64,000 bases of DNA from Burkholderia ambifaria AMMD (GCF_000203915.1 NC_008390.1:1240001-1304000), one strand, 5' to 3'; shown: positions 35,876-49,490, counted from the first letter of the stretch. Program-made: numbers and translations. The notes: generated by a model not told the origin, from the sequence alone.

Positions 35876-37021
35876 GTGTTGCCGTCTTTTTCTCCCGCCT
35901 TGCTTGCACTCGCCGACGGCACGGTCTTTCGTGGTTATTCGATCGGGGCCGAAGGCCATACGATCGGTGAAGTCGTGTTCAATACCGCGATTACCGGCTA
36001 TCAGGAAATCCTGACCGATCCGAGCTACGCGCGTCAGATCGTCACGCTCACTTACCCGCATATCGGCAACGTCGGCATCAACGCCGAAGACGTCGAAGCC
36101 ACGAAAGTCCATGCCGCCGGCCTGATCATCCGTGATCTGCCCACGCTCGCATCTAACTTCCGCATGGACCGCACGCTCGGCGACTACCTGCGCGACGAAG
36201 GCGTCGTCGCGATCGCCGGCATCGATACCCGCAAGCTGACCCGTATCCTGCGCGACAAGGGCGCGCAGAACGGCTGCATCCTGGCCGGTTCGGACGACGA
36301 GGCGAAGGCGATCGAGCTCGCCCGCTCGTTCCCGGGCCTCGCCGGCATGGATCTCGCGAAGGTCGTGTCGACCACGAAGCCGTTCGAGTGGAAGCAGACC
36401 GAATGGCGCCTCGAAGGCGGCTACGGGATGCAGGAATCGCCGAAGTACCGCGTCGTCGCGTACGACTTCGGCGTCAAGTACAACATCCTGCGCATGCTCG
36501 CGGAACGCGGCTGCCAGGTGACGGTGCTGCCGGCGCAGGCCAGCGCGGCCGACGCGCTCGCGCTGAATCCGGACGGCATCTTTCTGTCGAACGGCCCCGG
36601 CGACCCGGAGCCGTGCGACTACGCGATCGCGGCCACGAAGGAATTCATCGAGCGCGGCGTGCCGACCTTCGGCATCTGCCTCGGCCACCAGATCATGGGC
36701 CTCGCGGTCGGCGCCAAGACGCTGAAGATGAAGACGGGCCACCACGGCGCGAACCATCCGGTGAAGGATCTCGGCGACGGCCGCGTGGTGATCACGTCGC
36801 AGAACCACGGCTTCGCGGTCGACGCGGATTCGCTGCCGGCCAATGCGCGCGTGACGCACGTGTCGCTGTTCGACGGCACGCTGCAAGGCTTCGAGCTGAC
36901 CGACAAGCCGGCGTTCTGCTTCCAGGGCCACCCGGAAGCGTCGCCCGGCCCGCACGACATCGGCTATCTGTTCGACCGTTTCACCGCCCTGATGGACGCG
37001 GCGCAGCAGCGCAACGCCTGA
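35876..37021 (+). CDS. carA: carbamoyl-phosphate synthase small (glutaminase) subunit
   Basis: A 381-residue class I glutamine amidotransferase that feeds ammonia to CarB for arginine and pyrimidine synthesis. The nucleophile Cys is in [14 protein letters not shown] (about 263) and the catalytic His-Glu in [11 protein letters not shown] (about 347); the N-terminal half carries [20 protein letters not shown] 35876 is preferred because AAGGAG lies six bases upstream; an earlier in-frame GTG would add seven residues without such a site. carB lies downstream, separated by a LysE-type exporter. Confidence 0.95.
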   Translation: MLPSFSPALLALADGTVFRGYSIGAEGHTIGEVVFNTAITGYQEILTDPSYARQIVTLTYPHIGNVGINAEDVEATKVHAAGLIIRDLPTLASNFRMDRTLGDYLRDEGVVAIAGIDTRKLTRILRDKGAQNGCILAGSDDEAKAIELARSFPGLAGMDLAKVVSTTKPFEWKQTEWRLEGGYGMQESPKYRVVAYDFGVKYNILRMLAERGCQVTVLPAQASAADALALNPDGIFLSNGPGDPEPCDYAIAATKEFIERGVPTFGICLGHQIMGLAVGAKTLKMKTGHHGANHPVKDLGDGRVVITSQNHGFAVDADSLPANARVTHVSLFDGTLQGFELTDKPAFCFQGHPEASPGPHDIGYLFDRFTALMDAAQQRNA

Positions 37022-37058
37022 CGTCACTGAAGCAACCGAAGAACGGGAGATTCGCATC

Positions 37059-37730
37059 ATGTTCGGCCACGCACTCGGCATCACGGATATCTGGACCTAC
37101 GTGTTCGGCGTGATCTTCATCATCCTGCTGCCGGGGCCGAACTCGATGTACGTGCTGTCGCTCGCGGCGCAGCGCGGCGTGAAGGCCGGCTATCGCGCGG
37201 CCTGCGGCGTGTTCGTCGGCGATACGGTGCTGATGGTGCTGTCCGCCGCGGGCGTCGCGTCGCTGCTGAAGGCGAACCCGCTGCTGTTCTCCGTCGTCAA
37301 GTACGGCGGCGCCGCGTACCTGCTGTACATCGGCGCCGGGATGCTGCGCGGCGCGTGGCGCAAGCTGCGCGCACGCGGCGATGCGCCGGCCGACGCGCCG
37401 CTCGCGGTCGACGGCGAGCGCTCGTTCGACAAGCCGTTCCGCAAGGCGCTGATCGTGAGCCTCCTGAATCCGAAGGCGATCCTGTTCTTCATCTCGTTCT
37501 TCATCCAGTTCGTCGACCCGGCATTCCCGCATCCCGCGCTGTCGTTCGTCGTGCTCGGGGCGATCGCGCAATGCGCGAGCTTCCTGTACCTGAGCACGCT
37601 GATCTTCGCGGGCGCGCGGCTCGCCGAGCATTTCCGCCGCCGCCGCAAGCTCGCGGCGGGTGCGGCGAGCAGCGTGGGCGGCCTGTTCATCGGTTTCTCG
37701 GTGAAGCTCGCGCTCGCCACCATGAGTTGA
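37059..37730 (+). CDS. LysE/RhtB-family amino-acid exporter
   Basis: A 223-residue inner-membrane protein with about six helices, of the LeuE/RhtB branch: IFIILLPGPNSMYVLSLAAQRGVKAGYRAACGVFVGDTVLM and FRKALIVSLLNPKAILFFISFFIQFVDP. It should export amino acids by proton antiport. It sits between carA (37 bp upstream) and carB (60 bp downstream) on the same strand. Its place suggests overflow export linked to arginine or pyrimidine supply, but the amino acid is unknown. Confidence 0.87.
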   Translation: MFGHALGITDIWTYVFGVIFIILLPGPNSMYVLSLAAQRGVKAGYRAACGVFVGDTVLMVLSAAGVASLLKANPLLFSVVKYGGAAYLLYIGAGMLRGAWRKLRARGDAPADAPLAVDGERSFDKPFRKALIVSLLNPKAILFFISFFIQFVDPAFPHPALSFVVLGAIAQCASFLYLSTLIFAGARLAEHFRRRRKLAAGAASSVGGLFIGFSVKLALATMS

Positions 37731-37790
37731 GCGCAGCCGGCCGACCCGCGACAACGCCACGACAAAGATTACTTACTGAATTCACAAGCC

Positions 37791-41045
<3,255 letters not shown>

Positions 41046-41076
41046 GCAGTCAGTTTCCTGTCGAAGCAACACGTGC

Positions 41077-41138
41077 CGCGGTTAAGCGGTGTTTCCGGTT
41101 CACCGGAAATGCGCTTAATCGCGGTGATTTTTTTTATA
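41077..41138 (+). terminator. strong Rho-independent terminator after carB
   Basis: A long stem, cgcggttaagcg (41077-41088) against cgcttaatcgcg (one G-U pair), with an inner stem tttccggt/accggaaa, is followed by a run of eight T residues. It should separate the carAB transcript from greA. Confidence 0.88.
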
Positions 41139-41163
41139 GCCGTTATTATCGATTGAGCCGTTT

Positions 41164-41640
41164 ATGAGCACCATTCCGTTGACAAAGCGTGGCGCAGAGC
41201 AACTGCGCGATGAATTGCAGCGCCTCAAGTCGGTCGAGCGGCCGGCCGTGATCACCGCGATCGCGGAGGCCCGCGCACAGGGTGATCTGTCCGAAAACGC
41301 CGAATACGACGCAGCGAAGGAAAAGCAGGGCTTCATCGAGGGCCGTATCGCGGAACTCGAATCGAAGCTGTCCGCCGCGCAGGTCATCGACCCCACCGTG
41401 CTCGATGCCGAGGGCCGCGTGGTCTTCGCGTCGACGGTTGAGCTTGAAGATCTCGAGTCGGGCGACACCGTCAAGTATCAGATCGTCGGCGACGACGAAG
41501 CCGATATCGATCACGGCCTGATCTCGGTCAGCTCGCCGATCGCACGCGCGCTGATCGGCAAGTCCGAAGGCGACGTCGCGGCCGTGCAGGCGCCGAGCGG
41601 CGTGCGCGAGTACGAAATCATTTCCGTCAGCTACATCTGA
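41164..41640 (+). CDS. greA: transcription elongation factor GreA
   Basis: A 158-residue factor that stimulates RNA polymerase to cleave backtracked RNA. The N-terminal coiled coil covers about residues 5-75 ([47 protein letters not shown]; the acidic DLSENAEY tip is the functional loop) and the C-terminal FKBP-like domain ends [10 protein letters not shown]. Length and sequence are typical. It follows the carB terminator. Confidence 0.95.
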   Translation: MSTIPLTKRGAEQLRDELQRLKSVERPAVITAIAEARAQGDLSENAEYDAAKEKQGFIEGRIAELESKLSAAQVIDPTVLDAEGRVVFASTVELEDLESGDTVKYQIVGDDEADIDHGLISVSSPIARALIGKSEGDVAAVQAPSGVREYEIISVSYI

Positions 41641-41654
41641 AGCCGGGCGACGTG

Positions 41655-42122
41655 ATGCCGCATCGCGTGTTCCGTCTGCTGTCGGCCGTGTGGGTCGGCA
41701 GCCTGCTGACGATCGGGTATGCGGTCGCGCCCGTGCTGTTCAAGACGCTGGAGCGGATGACGGCCGGTACGGTCGCCGCCCAGCTGTTTCGCATCGAGGC
41801 GATCCTCGGTGTCGTGTGCGGCGTGCTGCTGCTCGCGCTGTCGAATCAGCAGGTGCGGCGCGGCAGCGGCGATTATCGTCGCGTGCGCTGGATCGTCGCG
41901 GCGATGGTCGCGTGCGTGCTGGTCGGGTATTTTGCGCTGCAGCCGTTCATGAACGCGCTGCGCGTGGCCGCGATGGAAGCGGGCACCGATATCGCGAACT
42001 CGCCGTATGCGAGCCGCTTCGGGATGCTGCACGGCGTCTCGAGCCTGTTCTATCTCGTCGAGAGCGTGCTGGGGCTGATGCTGATCTGGCGTCTGCCGGC
42101 GCAAGACTCCGGAACGGCCTGA
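41655..42122 (+). CDS. DUF4149-type membrane protein
   Basis: A 155-residue protein with about four membrane helices: VFRLLSAVWVGSLLTIGYAVAPVLFKTLERMTAG at the start, then LGVVCGVLLLALS, VRWIVAAMVACVLVGYFALQPFMNALR and LFYLVESVLGLMLIWRL. This matches DUF4149, with no known role. It begins 14 bp after greA (GTG 41652 is an alternative start) and converges on yhbY, with a hairpin between them. Confidence 0.82.
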   Translation: MPHRVFRLLSAVWVGSLLTIGYAVAPVLFKTLERMTAGTVAAQLFRIEAILGVVCGVLLLALSNQQVRRGSGDYRRVRWIVAAMVACVLVGYFALQPFMNALRVAAMEAGTDIANSPYASRFGMLHGVSSLFYLVESVLGLMLIWRLPAQDSGTA

Positions 42123-42140
42123 ACAGCCTGAGCGCCGCAC

Positions 42141-42170
42141 GGGCAGGGCACGGGATGCCCCGTGCCGCCC
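42141..42170. terminator. convergent hairpin between the DUF4149 gene and yhbY
   Basis: The stem ggcacggg (42147-42154) pairs with 42159-42166, extended by ggg/ccc pairs outside. T-runs are weak. It probably serves both convergent genes. Confidence 0.6.
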
Positions 42171-42177
42171 GGCAGGA

Positions 42178-42705
42178 TTACTTGTCCTGGTGCGGCCGCT
42201 TCGTGCTGGCCTGACGCTTTTTCGCGCGCTTCACCGTGCCGCCCGCCGTCACGCGCTCGTTGCCGCGCACGACGACCTTGGTCGGCTTCGGGCGACGCAC
42301 CGGGCTCGCGTTCGGCGACACCTTGACGACCTTGACGGTGCGCGGTGCGCGGCCTTTCCTGTCGTCGCTGGCTTCGGCCGCGCTCGGCAGCGTGCCGGCG
42401 CGACGGCCGCGGGCCGGGGCCGTCACGGCGGCCTCGGGCTTCCAGATCACCAGCAGCTTGCCGATGTGCTGGATCGGCGCGGCGCTCAGGCGGTCGCAGA
42501 TCTCGTCGTAAATGGCGACGCGCTCGTCGCGCTCGTCACCGAACACGCGAATCTTGATCAGTTGGTGCGCGGCGAGGTGCACCTTGATTTCCTTCAGCAC
42601 TGCGTCGGTGAGCCCTTCGGCGCCGATCAGCACGACGGGCTTGAGCGCATGGGCCTGGGAGCGCAGCGCGGAGCGCTCGGCGGGGGAAAGCGAAAGGGCG
42701 GGCAT
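42178..42705 (-). CDS. yhbY: YhbY/CRM-domain RNA-binding protein
   Basis: A 175-residue protein. Residues 1-95 form a CRM/YhbY domain: LSPAERSALRSQAHALKPVVLIGAEGLTDAVLKEIKVHLAAHQLIKIRVFGD, a pre-50S-associated RNA-binding fold. The remaining 80 residues are a basic tail (Lys/Arg-rich, ending KRPHQDK) that E. coli YhbY lacks. It is divergent from rlmE, as in many proteobacteria. Confidence 0.9.
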   Translation of the reverse strand: MPALSLSPAERSALRSQAHALKPVVLIGAEGLTDAVLKEIKVHLAAHQLIKIRVFGDERDERVAIYDEICDRLSAAPIQHIGKLLVIWKPEAAVTAPARGRRAGTLPSAAEASDDRKGRAPRTVKVVKVSPNASPVRRPKPTKVVVRGNERVTAGGTVKRAKKRQASTKRPHQDK

Positions 42706-42898
42706 GGAAATGTCGAAATCTAGATAAGGGGCGCTGCGTCAGAAGCGAATCGCGGGAAGTTACCGCATCAGCCGCGCGCCGAAACCACGTAAAATCGCGG
42801 CTTGGGCCTTGAAAGGGGCCGCAGCCGCGCGAAGAAGACGCGTATTATCCGCCAAAAGCACGGCTTCACGAAGCAAATAGCAGCAATCTCTCTCTCGA

Positions 42899-43561
42899 AT
42901 GGCAAAAAACCGCTTCAACCAGAACTGGCTGCACGACCACATCAACGACCCGTACGTCAAAATGGCGCAGCGGGAGGGCTATCGCGCGCGTGCCGCGTAC
43001 AAGCTGAAGGAAATCGACGAGCAGGACAAGCTGATCCGTCCGGGCCAGGTGATCGTCGATCTCGGCGCGACGCCGGGCAGCTGGAGCCAGTATGCCCGCA
43101 ACAAGCTCGCGCAGGGCAAGAAGCGCGACACGCAACGCGAAGGCGGCATCGACGGCACGATCATCGCGCTCGACCTGCTGCCGATGGAGCCGATCGCCGA
43201 CGTCCACTTCATCCAGGGCGACTTCCGCGAGGACGACGTCCTCCGGCAGCTCGAAGATGTGCTCGAAGGTCGCGCGGTGGACCTTGTTATTTCCGACATG
43301 GCCCCCAACCTCTCCGGCGTAGCCTCGGCGGACGCAGCACGCATCGAGCATCTGTGCGATCTGGCGCTTGAATTCGCGCAGAACCATCTGAAGCCGGATG
43401 GTGCGCTGCTCGTGAAGTGCTTTCACGGCAGCGGCTACAGCCAGATCGTCGAGAAGTTCAAGCAGCAGTTTAAGGTGGTCGCGCCCCGCAAGCCGAAGGC
43501 GTCGCGCGACAAATCGTCCGAAACGTTCATTTTGGGCCGGCAGCTGAAGCAACCGCGGTGA
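42899..43561 (+). CDS. rlmE: 23S rRNA 2'-O-ribose methyltransferase RlmE
   Basis: A 220-residue FtsJ/RrmJ-family enzyme that methylates U2552 of 23S rRNA. The SAM motif is [16 protein letters not shown] (about 51-66) and the catalytic K-D-K-E set includes [10 protein letters not shown] and [10 protein letters not shown]. The N-terminus [36 protein letters not shown] is typical. It is upstream of ftsH, the standard order. Confidence 0.95.
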   Translation: MAKNRFNQNWLHDHINDPYVKMAQREGYRARAAYKLKEIDEQDKLIRPGQVIVDLGATPGSWSQYARNKLAQGKKRDTQREGGIDGTIIALDLLPMEPIADVHFIQGDFREDDVLRQLEDVLEGRAVDLVISDMAPNLSGVASADAARIEHLCDLALEFAQNHLKPDGALLVKCFHGSGYSQIVEKFKQQFKVVAPRKPKASRDKSSETFILGRQLKQPR

Positions 43562-43727
43562 CGCGGAGCGCGGTGCCGCAAACGGGCTCCGGCCCTTGCC
43601 AGACAAGCGAAGCGCTATCGCGGCGGTCGTCAATGCTTATGGCAGGGGTGGTCGGACTGGATTAGAATGACCGAGGAGCGCCGCAAGGAAAATGTAGGCG
43701 CTCGTCTACGAGTGAAGGAGTGGTGCT

Positions 43728-45623
43728 TTGAACAACAATATGTTTTCGAAGGCAGCAGTGTGGCTGGTGATCGCACTGGTGCTGTTTACGGTGTTCAAGC
43801 AGTTCGACAAGCCCCGCGTCCAGGAAGGTGTGTCCTATTCGCAGTTCATGGACGACGCCAAGAACGGCAAGGTCAAGAACGTCATCGTGCAGGGGCGCAA
43901 CCTCACCGTCACTCCGTCTGATGGCCAGAAATACCAGATCGTGTCGCCCGGCGACATCTGGATGGTCGGTGACCTGATGAAGTACGGCGTGCAGGTCAGC
44001 GGCAAGGCGGACGACGAGCCGAACGCGCTGATGTCCGCGCTGTATTACCTCGGGCCGACGATCCTGATCATCGTGTTCTGGTTCTACATGATGAGGCAGA
44101 TGCAGGGGGGCGGCAAAGGCGGCGCATTCTCGTTCGGGAAATCGCGCGCGCGGCTGATCGACGAGAACAACAACGCGGTCAACTTCTCCGACGTCGCGGG
44201 CTGCGACGAAGCGAAGGAAGAAGTGTCCGAGCTCGTCGACTTCCTGCGCGATCCGCAGAAATTCCAGAAGCTGGGCGGGCGCATTCCGCGCGGCGTGCTG
44301 CTCGTCGGTCCTCCGGGTACCGGCAAGACGCTGCTCGCGCGAGCGATCGCCGGTGAAGCGAAGGTGCCGTTCTTCAGCATCTCGGGTTCCGACTTCGTCG
44401 AAATGTTCGTCGGTGTCGGCGCGGCCCGTGTGCGCGACATGTTCGAGCAGGCGAAGAAGCACGCACCGTGCATCGTGTTCATCGACGAAATCGACGCGGT
44501 CGGTCGTCATCGCGGCGCCGGCATGGGCGGCGGCAACGACGAGCGCGAGCAGACGCTGAACCAGATGCTGGTCGAGATGGACGGCTTCGAGGCGAACTCC
44601 GGCGTGATCGTGATCGCCGCGACCAACCGTTCCGACGTGCTCGACAAGGCGCTGCTGCGTCCGGGCCGTTTCGACCGTCAGGTCTATGTCGGCCTGCCGG
44701 ACATCCGCGGCCGCGAGCAGATCATGCGCGTGCACCTGCGCAAGGTGCCGATCGCGAACGACGTCGATGCAGCAGTCATCGCGCGCGGCACGCCGGGTTT
44801 CTCGGGCGCCGATCTCGCGAACCTCGTGAACGAAGCGGCGCTGTTCGCCGCCCGTCGCGGCAAGCGCATCGTCGAGATGCAGGATTTCGAGGACGCGAAG
44901 GACAAGATCTTCATGGGTCCGGAGCGCAAGTCGGCGGTGATTCGCGAAGAAGCGAAGCGCGCGACGGCTTACCACGAGTCGGGCCACGCGGTGATCGCGA
45001 AGCTGCTGCCGAAGGCCGACCCGGTGCACAAGGTCACGATCATTCCGCGCGGTCGCGCGCTGGGCGTCACGTGGCAGCTGCCGGAGCATGACAACGAGAC
45101 GTACTCGAAGGACTACCTGCTCGATCGCCTGGCGATCCTGTTCGGTGGTCGCGTGGCCGAGGAGCTGTTCCTGAACCTGATCAGCACCGGCGCGTCGGAC
45201 GACTTCAACAAGGCGACGCAGACGGCACGCGCGATGGTGGCCCGTTTCGGCATGACCGACGCCCTCGGGCCGATGGTCTACGTCGACGACGAGAGCGATA
45301 ACGGCCCGTTCGGCCGCGGCTTCACGCGCACGATCTCGGAAGCGACGCAGCAGAAGGTCGACGGCGAAATCCGTCGTGTGCTCGACGAACAGTACAACCT
45401 TGCGCGCCGCCTGCTCGAAGAGAACCGCGACAAGGTCGAAGCGATGACGGCCGCGCTGATGGAGTGGGAAACGATCGACGCCGATCAGATCAACGACATC
45501 ATGGAAGGGCGTCCGCCGCGCTCGCCGAAGAGCTCGCCGGCTGTCGGCGGCGACTCGTCGGGTGGTGGCACGACCGCCGAAGTGAAGCCGGCCAACGCGC
45601 CGGCGCCTGCTTCGCCGGCCTGA
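43728..45623 (+). CDS. ftsH: ATP-dependent zinc metalloprotease FtsH
   Basis: A 631-residue inner-membrane AAA protease for quality control and regulator turnover. Helices TM1 (residues 6-22) and TM2 (about 103-121) bracket a periplasmic domain; the AAA domain has Walker A GPPGTGKT and Walker [12 protein letters not shown]; the zinc site is HESGH with a downstream Asp/Glu. TTG 43728 is the chosen start because GAAGGAG lies seven bases before it and homologues begin MNNNMFSK; the ATG at residue 5 is the alternative. A hairpin follows. Confidence 0.95.
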   Translation: MNNNMFSKAAVWLVIALVLFTVFKQFDKPRVQEGVSYSQFMDDAKNGKVKNVIVQGRNLTVTPSDGQKYQIVSPGDIWMVGDLMKYGVQVSGKADDEPNALMSALYYLGPTILIIVFWFYMMRQMQGGGKGGAFSFGKSRARLIDENNNAVNFSDVAGCDEAKEEVSELVDFLRDPQKFQKLGGRIPRGVLLVGPPGTGKTLLARAIAGEAKVPFFSISGSDFVEMFVGVGAARVRDMFEQAKKHAPCIVFIDEIDAVGRHRGAGMGGGNDEREQTLNQMLVEMDGFEANSGVIVIAATNRSDVLDKALLRPGRFDRQVYVGLPDIRGREQIMRVHLRKVPIANDVDAAVIARGTPGFSGADLANLVNEAALFAARRGKRIVEMQDFEDAKDKIFMGPERKSAVIREEAKRATAYHESGHAVIAKLLPKADPVHKVTIIPRGRALGVTWQLPEHDNETYSKDYLLDRLAILFGGRVAEELFLNLISTGASDDFNKATQTARAMVARFGMTDALGPMVYVDDESDNGPFGRGFTRTISEATQQKVDGEIRRVLDEQYNLARRLLEENRDKVEAMTAALMEWETIDADQINDIMEGRPPRSPKSSPAVGGDSSGGGTTAEVKPANAPAPASPA

Positions 45624-45643
45624 GCGCCGCTGTAGCACCGTTC

Positions 45644-45677
45644 ACGGGCTGGTGTGGCTTCACACCGGCCCGTTTTG
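45644..45677 (+). terminator. hairpin with T-run between ftsH and folP
   Basis: A 13-bp stem (45644-45656 against 45661-45673, one G-U pair) with a gctt loop and a T4 tail. It should terminate or attenuate transcription from ftsH into folP-glmM, 27 bp before the chosen folP start. Confidence 0.7.
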
Positions 45678-45699
45678 CATTCATCAACGCCTCCCGCCC

Positions 45700-46593
45700 G
45701 TGTCCGATTCCGCTGTTTCCGCGTTCATCCCCGCGCCGCTCCAGTGCGGCCGCTTCTCGCTGACGTTCGAACGCCCGCTCGTGATGGGCATCCTCAACGC
45801 AACCCCCGATTCGTTTTCCGACGGCGGCCGCTTCCTCGCGCGCGACGATGCATTGCGCCAGGCCGAGCGGATGATCGCCGAAGGCGTCGACCTGATCGAC
45901 ATCGGCGGTGAGTCGACGCGTCCCGGCGCGCCGCCCGTGCCGCTCGACGAGGAGCTCGCGCGCGTGATCCCGCTCGTCGAAGCGCTGCGGCCGCTGAACG
46001 TGCCGCTGTCGATCGACACCTACAAGCCGGCCGTGATGCGCGCGGCGCTTGCGGCCGGCGCCGACCTGATCAACGACATCTGGGGGTTCCGCCAGCCCGG
46101 GGCGATCGACGCGGTGCGCGAGGGTAACAGCGGGCTGTGCGCGATGCACATGCTCGGCGAGCCGCAGACGATGCAGGTCGGCGAGCCCGACTACGGCGAC
46201 GTCGTGACCGACGTTCACGACTTTCTCGCCGCGCGTGCGCAGGCGCTGCGCGACGCGGGCATTGCGCCGGAGCGGATCTGCGTCGATCCGGGCTTTGGCT
46301 TCGGCAAGGCGGTGGTCGACGACAACTACGCGCTGCTGGCCGCCTTGCGGGACACGGCGCCCGCGCGGCCCGACGGGCGCGCGTATCCGATTCTCGCGGG
46401 CATGTCGCGCAAGTCGATGCTCGGCGCGGTGATCGGCGGCAAGCCGCCGATGGAACGCGTCGCGGCAAGCGTGGCGGCCGCGTTGTGCGCAGTCGGGCGC
46501 GGCGCCGCGATCGTGCGCGTGCACGATGTCGCGGCGACGGTCGACGCGCTCAAGGTCTGGAATGCCGTGCGCGAAGCCGCGCGGCAACGATAA
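45700..46593 (+). CDS. folP: dihydropteroate synthase
   Basis: A 297-residue TIM-barrel enzyme of folate synthesis, joining p-aminobenzoate and the pterin diphosphate; it is the sulfonamide target. Motifs: LVMGILNATPDSFSDGGRF (about 27-46), DLIDIGGESTRPGAPPVP (about 65-82), DPGFGFGKAVVDD and the C-terminal IVRVHDVAATVDALKVW. GTG 45700 gives the standard N-terminus; the sequence upstream of it contains the terminator hairpin, so earlier starts are unlikely. glmM lies 36 bp downstream. Confidence 0.94.
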   Translation: MSDSAVSAFIPAPLQCGRFSLTFERPLVMGILNATPDSFSDGGRFLARDDALRQAERMIAEGVDLIDIGGESTRPGAPPVPLDEELARVIPLVEALRPLNVPLSIDTYKPAVMRAALAAGADLINDIWGFRQPGAIDAVREGNSGLCAMHMLGEPQTMQVGEPDYGDVVTDVHDFLAARAQALRDAGIAPERICVDPGFGFGKAVVDDNYALLAALRDTAPARPDGRAYPILAGMSRKSMLGAVIGGKPPMERVAASVAAALCAVGRGAAIVRVHDVAATVDALKVWNAVREAARQR

Positions 46594-46629
46594 GTCAGAA
46601 TTCAGAAAGACGAAGGAGGAAGATTCGCC

Positions 46630-47985
46630 ATGGGACGTCGATATTTCGGCACGGACGGCATTCGCGGCACGGTAGGCGAGGCGCCCATCACGCCTGATTT
46701 CGTGTTGCGTCTCGGCTATGCGGCCGGCAAGGTACTGGCCGGCACGGCCGACGTCGCGGCCGGTGCGCGTCCGACGGTGCTGATCGGCAAGGACACGCGC
46801 GTGTCGGGCTACATGCTCGAGGCCGCACTCGAGGCCGGGTTCTCGGCGGCCGGCGTCGACGTGATGCTGGCCGGCCCGATGCCGACGCCGGGCGTCGCCT
46901 ACCTGACGCGCGCGCTGCGCCTGTCGGCCGGCGTCGTAATCAGCGCATCGCACAACCCGTATCAGGACAACGGGATCAAGTTCTTCTCCGCGGACGGCAA
47001 CAAGCTGCCCGACGAGACCGAAGCCGCGATCGAAGCGTGGCTCGACAAGCCGCTCGAATGCGCATCGTCGGACCGGCTGGGCAAGGCGCGCCGCCTGGAG
47101 GACGCCGCCGGCCGCTACATCGAGTTCTGCAAGAGCACGTTCCCGGCCGCGTACGATCTGCGCGGACTGAAGCTCGTGATCGACTGCGCGCACGGCGCCG
47201 CGTACCAGATCGCGCCGCACGTGTTCCACGAACTCGGCGCGGACGTGATCCCGATCGGCGTCGCGCCGAACGGCTTCAACATCAACGATGGCGTCGGCGC
47301 GACGGCGCCCGACGCGCTCGTGCGCGCGGTGCGTGCGAACCATGCGGATCTCGGCATCGCGCTCGACGGCGATGCGGACCGCCTGCAGGTCGTCGATTCG
47401 ACGGGCCGGCTGTACAACGGCGACGAGCTGCTCTACGTGCTCGTGAAGGACCGGATCGCGACGGCCGGCAAGGTCGACGGCGCGGTGGGCACGCTGATGA
47501 CGAACCTCGCGGTCGAGGTCGCGTTGCAGCGCGAGGGCGTGCCGTTCGTGCGCGCGGCGGTCGGCGACCGCTACGTGCTCGAGCAGCTGCGCGAACGCGG
47601 CTGGCAGCTCGGCGCGGAAGGCTCGGGCCACATCCTGTCGCTCGACCGCCATTCGACCGGCGACGGCATCGTGTCGGCGCTGCTCGTGCTCGCCGCGCTC
47701 AAGCGCAGCGACCGCACGCTCGCGCAGATGCTGGACGGCGTCACGCTGTTCCCGCAGAAGCTGATCAACGTGCGGATGAAGCCGGGCGCGGACTGGAAGG
47801 GCAGCGCATCGATTCGCGCGGCGATCGACGCGGCCGAAGGCGCGCTCGCGGGGAGCGGCCGCGTGCTGATCCGCGCATCGGGCACCGAGCCCGTGCTGCG
47901 CGTGATGGTCGAGGCGCAGCAGGCGGCCGACGCGACCCGCCACGCGGAAGCGATCGCCGACGCGGTGCGGATGGCGACGAGCTGA
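46630..47985 (+). CDS. glmM: phosphoglucosamine mutase
   Basis: A 451-residue enzyme converting glucosamine-6-P to glucosamine-1-P for cell-wall UDP-GlcNAc. The phosphoserine loop is [16 protein letters not shown] (Ser107), the Mg loop is [12 protein letters not shown] and the phosphate-binding end is [22 protein letters not shown] precedes the ATG. It is the last gene of the ftsH-folP-glmM group. Confidence 0.96.
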   Translation: MGRRYFGTDGIRGTVGEAPITPDFVLRLGYAAGKVLAGTADVAAGARPTVLIGKDTRVSGYMLEAALEAGFSAAGVDVMLAGPMPTPGVAYLTRALRLSAGVVISASHNPYQDNGIKFFSADGNKLPDETEAAIEAWLDKPLECASSDRLGKARRLEDAAGRYIEFCKSTFPAAYDLRGLKLVIDCAHGAAYQIAPHVFHELGADVIPIGVAPNGFNINDGVGATAPDALVRAVRANHADLGIALDGDADRLQVVDSTGRLYNGDELLYVLVKDRIATAGKVDGAVGTLMTNLAVEVALQREGVPFVRAAVGDRYVLEQLRERGWQLGAEGSGHILSLDRHSTGDGIVSALLVLAALKRSDRTLAQMLDGVTLFPQKLINVRMKPGADWKGSASIRAAIDAAEGALAGSGRVLIRASGTEPVLRVMVEAQQAADATRHAEAIADAVRMATS

Positions 47986-48050
47986 GCCGAACCGGCGACG
48001 GCGCGCGACGCTCCGACCGAGGGCGCGCCTGCCGCTGCAGTGAATCGACC

Positions 48051-48072
48051 TGCGGCGCCTTCGGGCGCCGCA
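48051..48072 (+). terminator. glmM hairpin with UUCG loop
   Basis: A 9-bp stem tgcggcgcc (48051-48059) closed by ttcg, with its complement 48064-48072. The T-run is weak, but stem and loop are very stable. Confidence 0.65.
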
Positions 48073-48335
48073 ATTCATCAGACGCAAAGGTTTGCGGTAT
48101 TAAATAGAAGGGGCTTCGGCGCGGATTTCATCTGACAGAAGAAATCATCCGACCCTGAGTCGCAGCGGCATGCAGAGCACCGCATGGCCACCTGTTTTCG
48201 GCGCGACATGATCGCCCGCGCACCCGGTCAAAGGGTGCCCCATGCCATCCCTGCCTGACCGGCAATTCTTGCCGTCATCCCCGCCGCGCGTTGCCTCCGC
48301 GGCCCCTTGCACAAGGCCGGCTACACCCTTTCAAC

Positions 48336-48387
48336 CAGTCATGTTACTGTCACGCCAGTTTCATCGATTGTCACATTATCGTCATGA
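48336..48387 (+). promoter_or_regulatory. tandem PHO boxes upstream of pstS
   Basis: Direct repeats of GTCAY-type heptamers at about 11-bp steps: GTCATGT 48338, GTCACGC 48349, a weaker TTCATCG 48360, GTCACAT 48370, GTCATGA 48381. The first pair reads cagtcatgttactgtcacgc, close to the E. coli PHO consensus. It lies 55-105 bp before the pstS start. PhoB binding is inferred from the pattern. Confidence 0.8.
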
Positions 48388-48441
48388 GGAGCCCCTAACC
48401 TTCGCGGTGCCGTAGTCATCCGCTCACACACTGGAGGTCTC

Positions 48442-49476
48442 ATGAAATTGATGCAAACCGCGATTGCCGGCCTGGCTGGCGCGCTTTTCGCCGTTGCCGC
48501 GCACGCTGCCGACATCACGGGCGCAGGTAGCACGTTCGCCATGCCGATCTATACGAAATGGGCTGCCGACTACCAGCAGTCCGGCGGCGCGAAGGTGAAC
48601 TACCAGGGTATCGGTTCGTCGGGCGGCCTGAAGCAGATCAACGCGAAGACGGTCGATTTTGCCGGTTCGGACGCTCCGCTGAAGGATGAAGAGCTCGCGA
48701 AGGAAGGCCTGTTCCAGTTCCCGACGGTGGTCGGCGGCGTGGTGCCGGTCGTCAACGTGCCGGGCGTGAAGGCCGGTGAACTGACGCTGTCGGGCCCGGT
48801 ACTCGGCGACATCTACCTCGGCAAGATCAAGAAGTGGAACGATCCGGCGATCGTTGCACTGAACCCGAAGGTCAAGCTGCCGGACACGGACATCGCGGTC
48901 GTTCGCCGCGCTGACGGCTCGGGCACGAGCTTCATCTGGACGAACTACCTGTCCAAGGTGAACGACGAGTGGAAGTCGAAGGTCGGCGAAGGCACGACGG
49001 TCAACTGGCCGACGGGCACGGGCGGCAAGGGCAACGACGGCGTCGCGGCCTTCGTGCAGCGCCTGCCGGGCGCGGTCGGCTACGTCGAGTGGGCGTACGC
49101 GAAGAAGAACAACATGGTCTACACCGCGCTGAAGAATTCGACGGGCACGGTGGTCGAGCCGAAGACGGAAACGTTCAAGGCCGCCGCGGCCGGCGCGAAC
49201 TGGTCGAAGTCGTTCTACCAGATCCTCACGAACCAGCCGGGCAAGGAAGCATGGCCGGTCGTCGGCGCGACGTTCGTGCTGCTGCACGCGAAGCAGGACA
49301 AGCCGGAGCAGGGCGCCGAAACGCTGAAGTTCTTCAGCTGGGCGTTCAAGAATGGCGAGAAGGCGGCCGACAGCCTCGACTACATCTCGCTGCCGCTGGC
49401 AGTCGAGGCGGAAATCCGCAAGCAGTGGAAGACGAAGGTCACGGACGCATCGGGCAAGCCGGTCGCCGCGGAGTAA
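48442..49476 (+). CDS. pstS: phosphate ABC transporter substrate-binding protein PstS
   Basis: A 344-residue periplasmic phosphate-binding protein. The signal peptide ends [11 protein letters not shown] (cleavage after about residue 22). Phosphate-site segments are [37 protein letters not shown] and [25 protein letters not shown] lies before the ATG, with PHO boxes upstream. A large stem-loop follows before pstC. Confidence 0.95.
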   Translation: MKLMQTAIAGLAGALFAVAAHAADITGAGSTFAMPIYTKWAADYQQSGGAKVNYQGIGSSGGLKQINAKTVDFAGSDAPLKDEELAKEGLFQFPTVVGGVVPVVNVPGVKAGELTLSGPVLGDIYLGKIKKWNDPAIVALNPKVKLPDTDIAVVRRADGSGTSFIWTNYLSKVNDEWKSKVGEGTTVNWPTGTGGKGNDGVAAFVQRLPGAVGYVEWAYAKKNNMVYTALKNSTGTVVEPKTETFKAAAAGANWSKSFYQILTNQPGKEAWPVVGATFVLLHAKQDKPEQGAETLKFFSWAFKNGEKAADSLDYISLPLAVEAEIRKQWKTKVTDASGKPVAAE

Positions 49477-49490
49477 GCATTGCAGCGGTT

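Larger units (their letters stand above)
47986..48441. other. glmM-pstS intergenic region
   Basis: 456 bp. It holds a hairpin after glmM (48051-48072) and, just before pstS, an array of GTCAY heptamers of PHO-box type (listed separately). The part between (about 48075-48330) shows nothing I can name. Confidence 0.5.
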
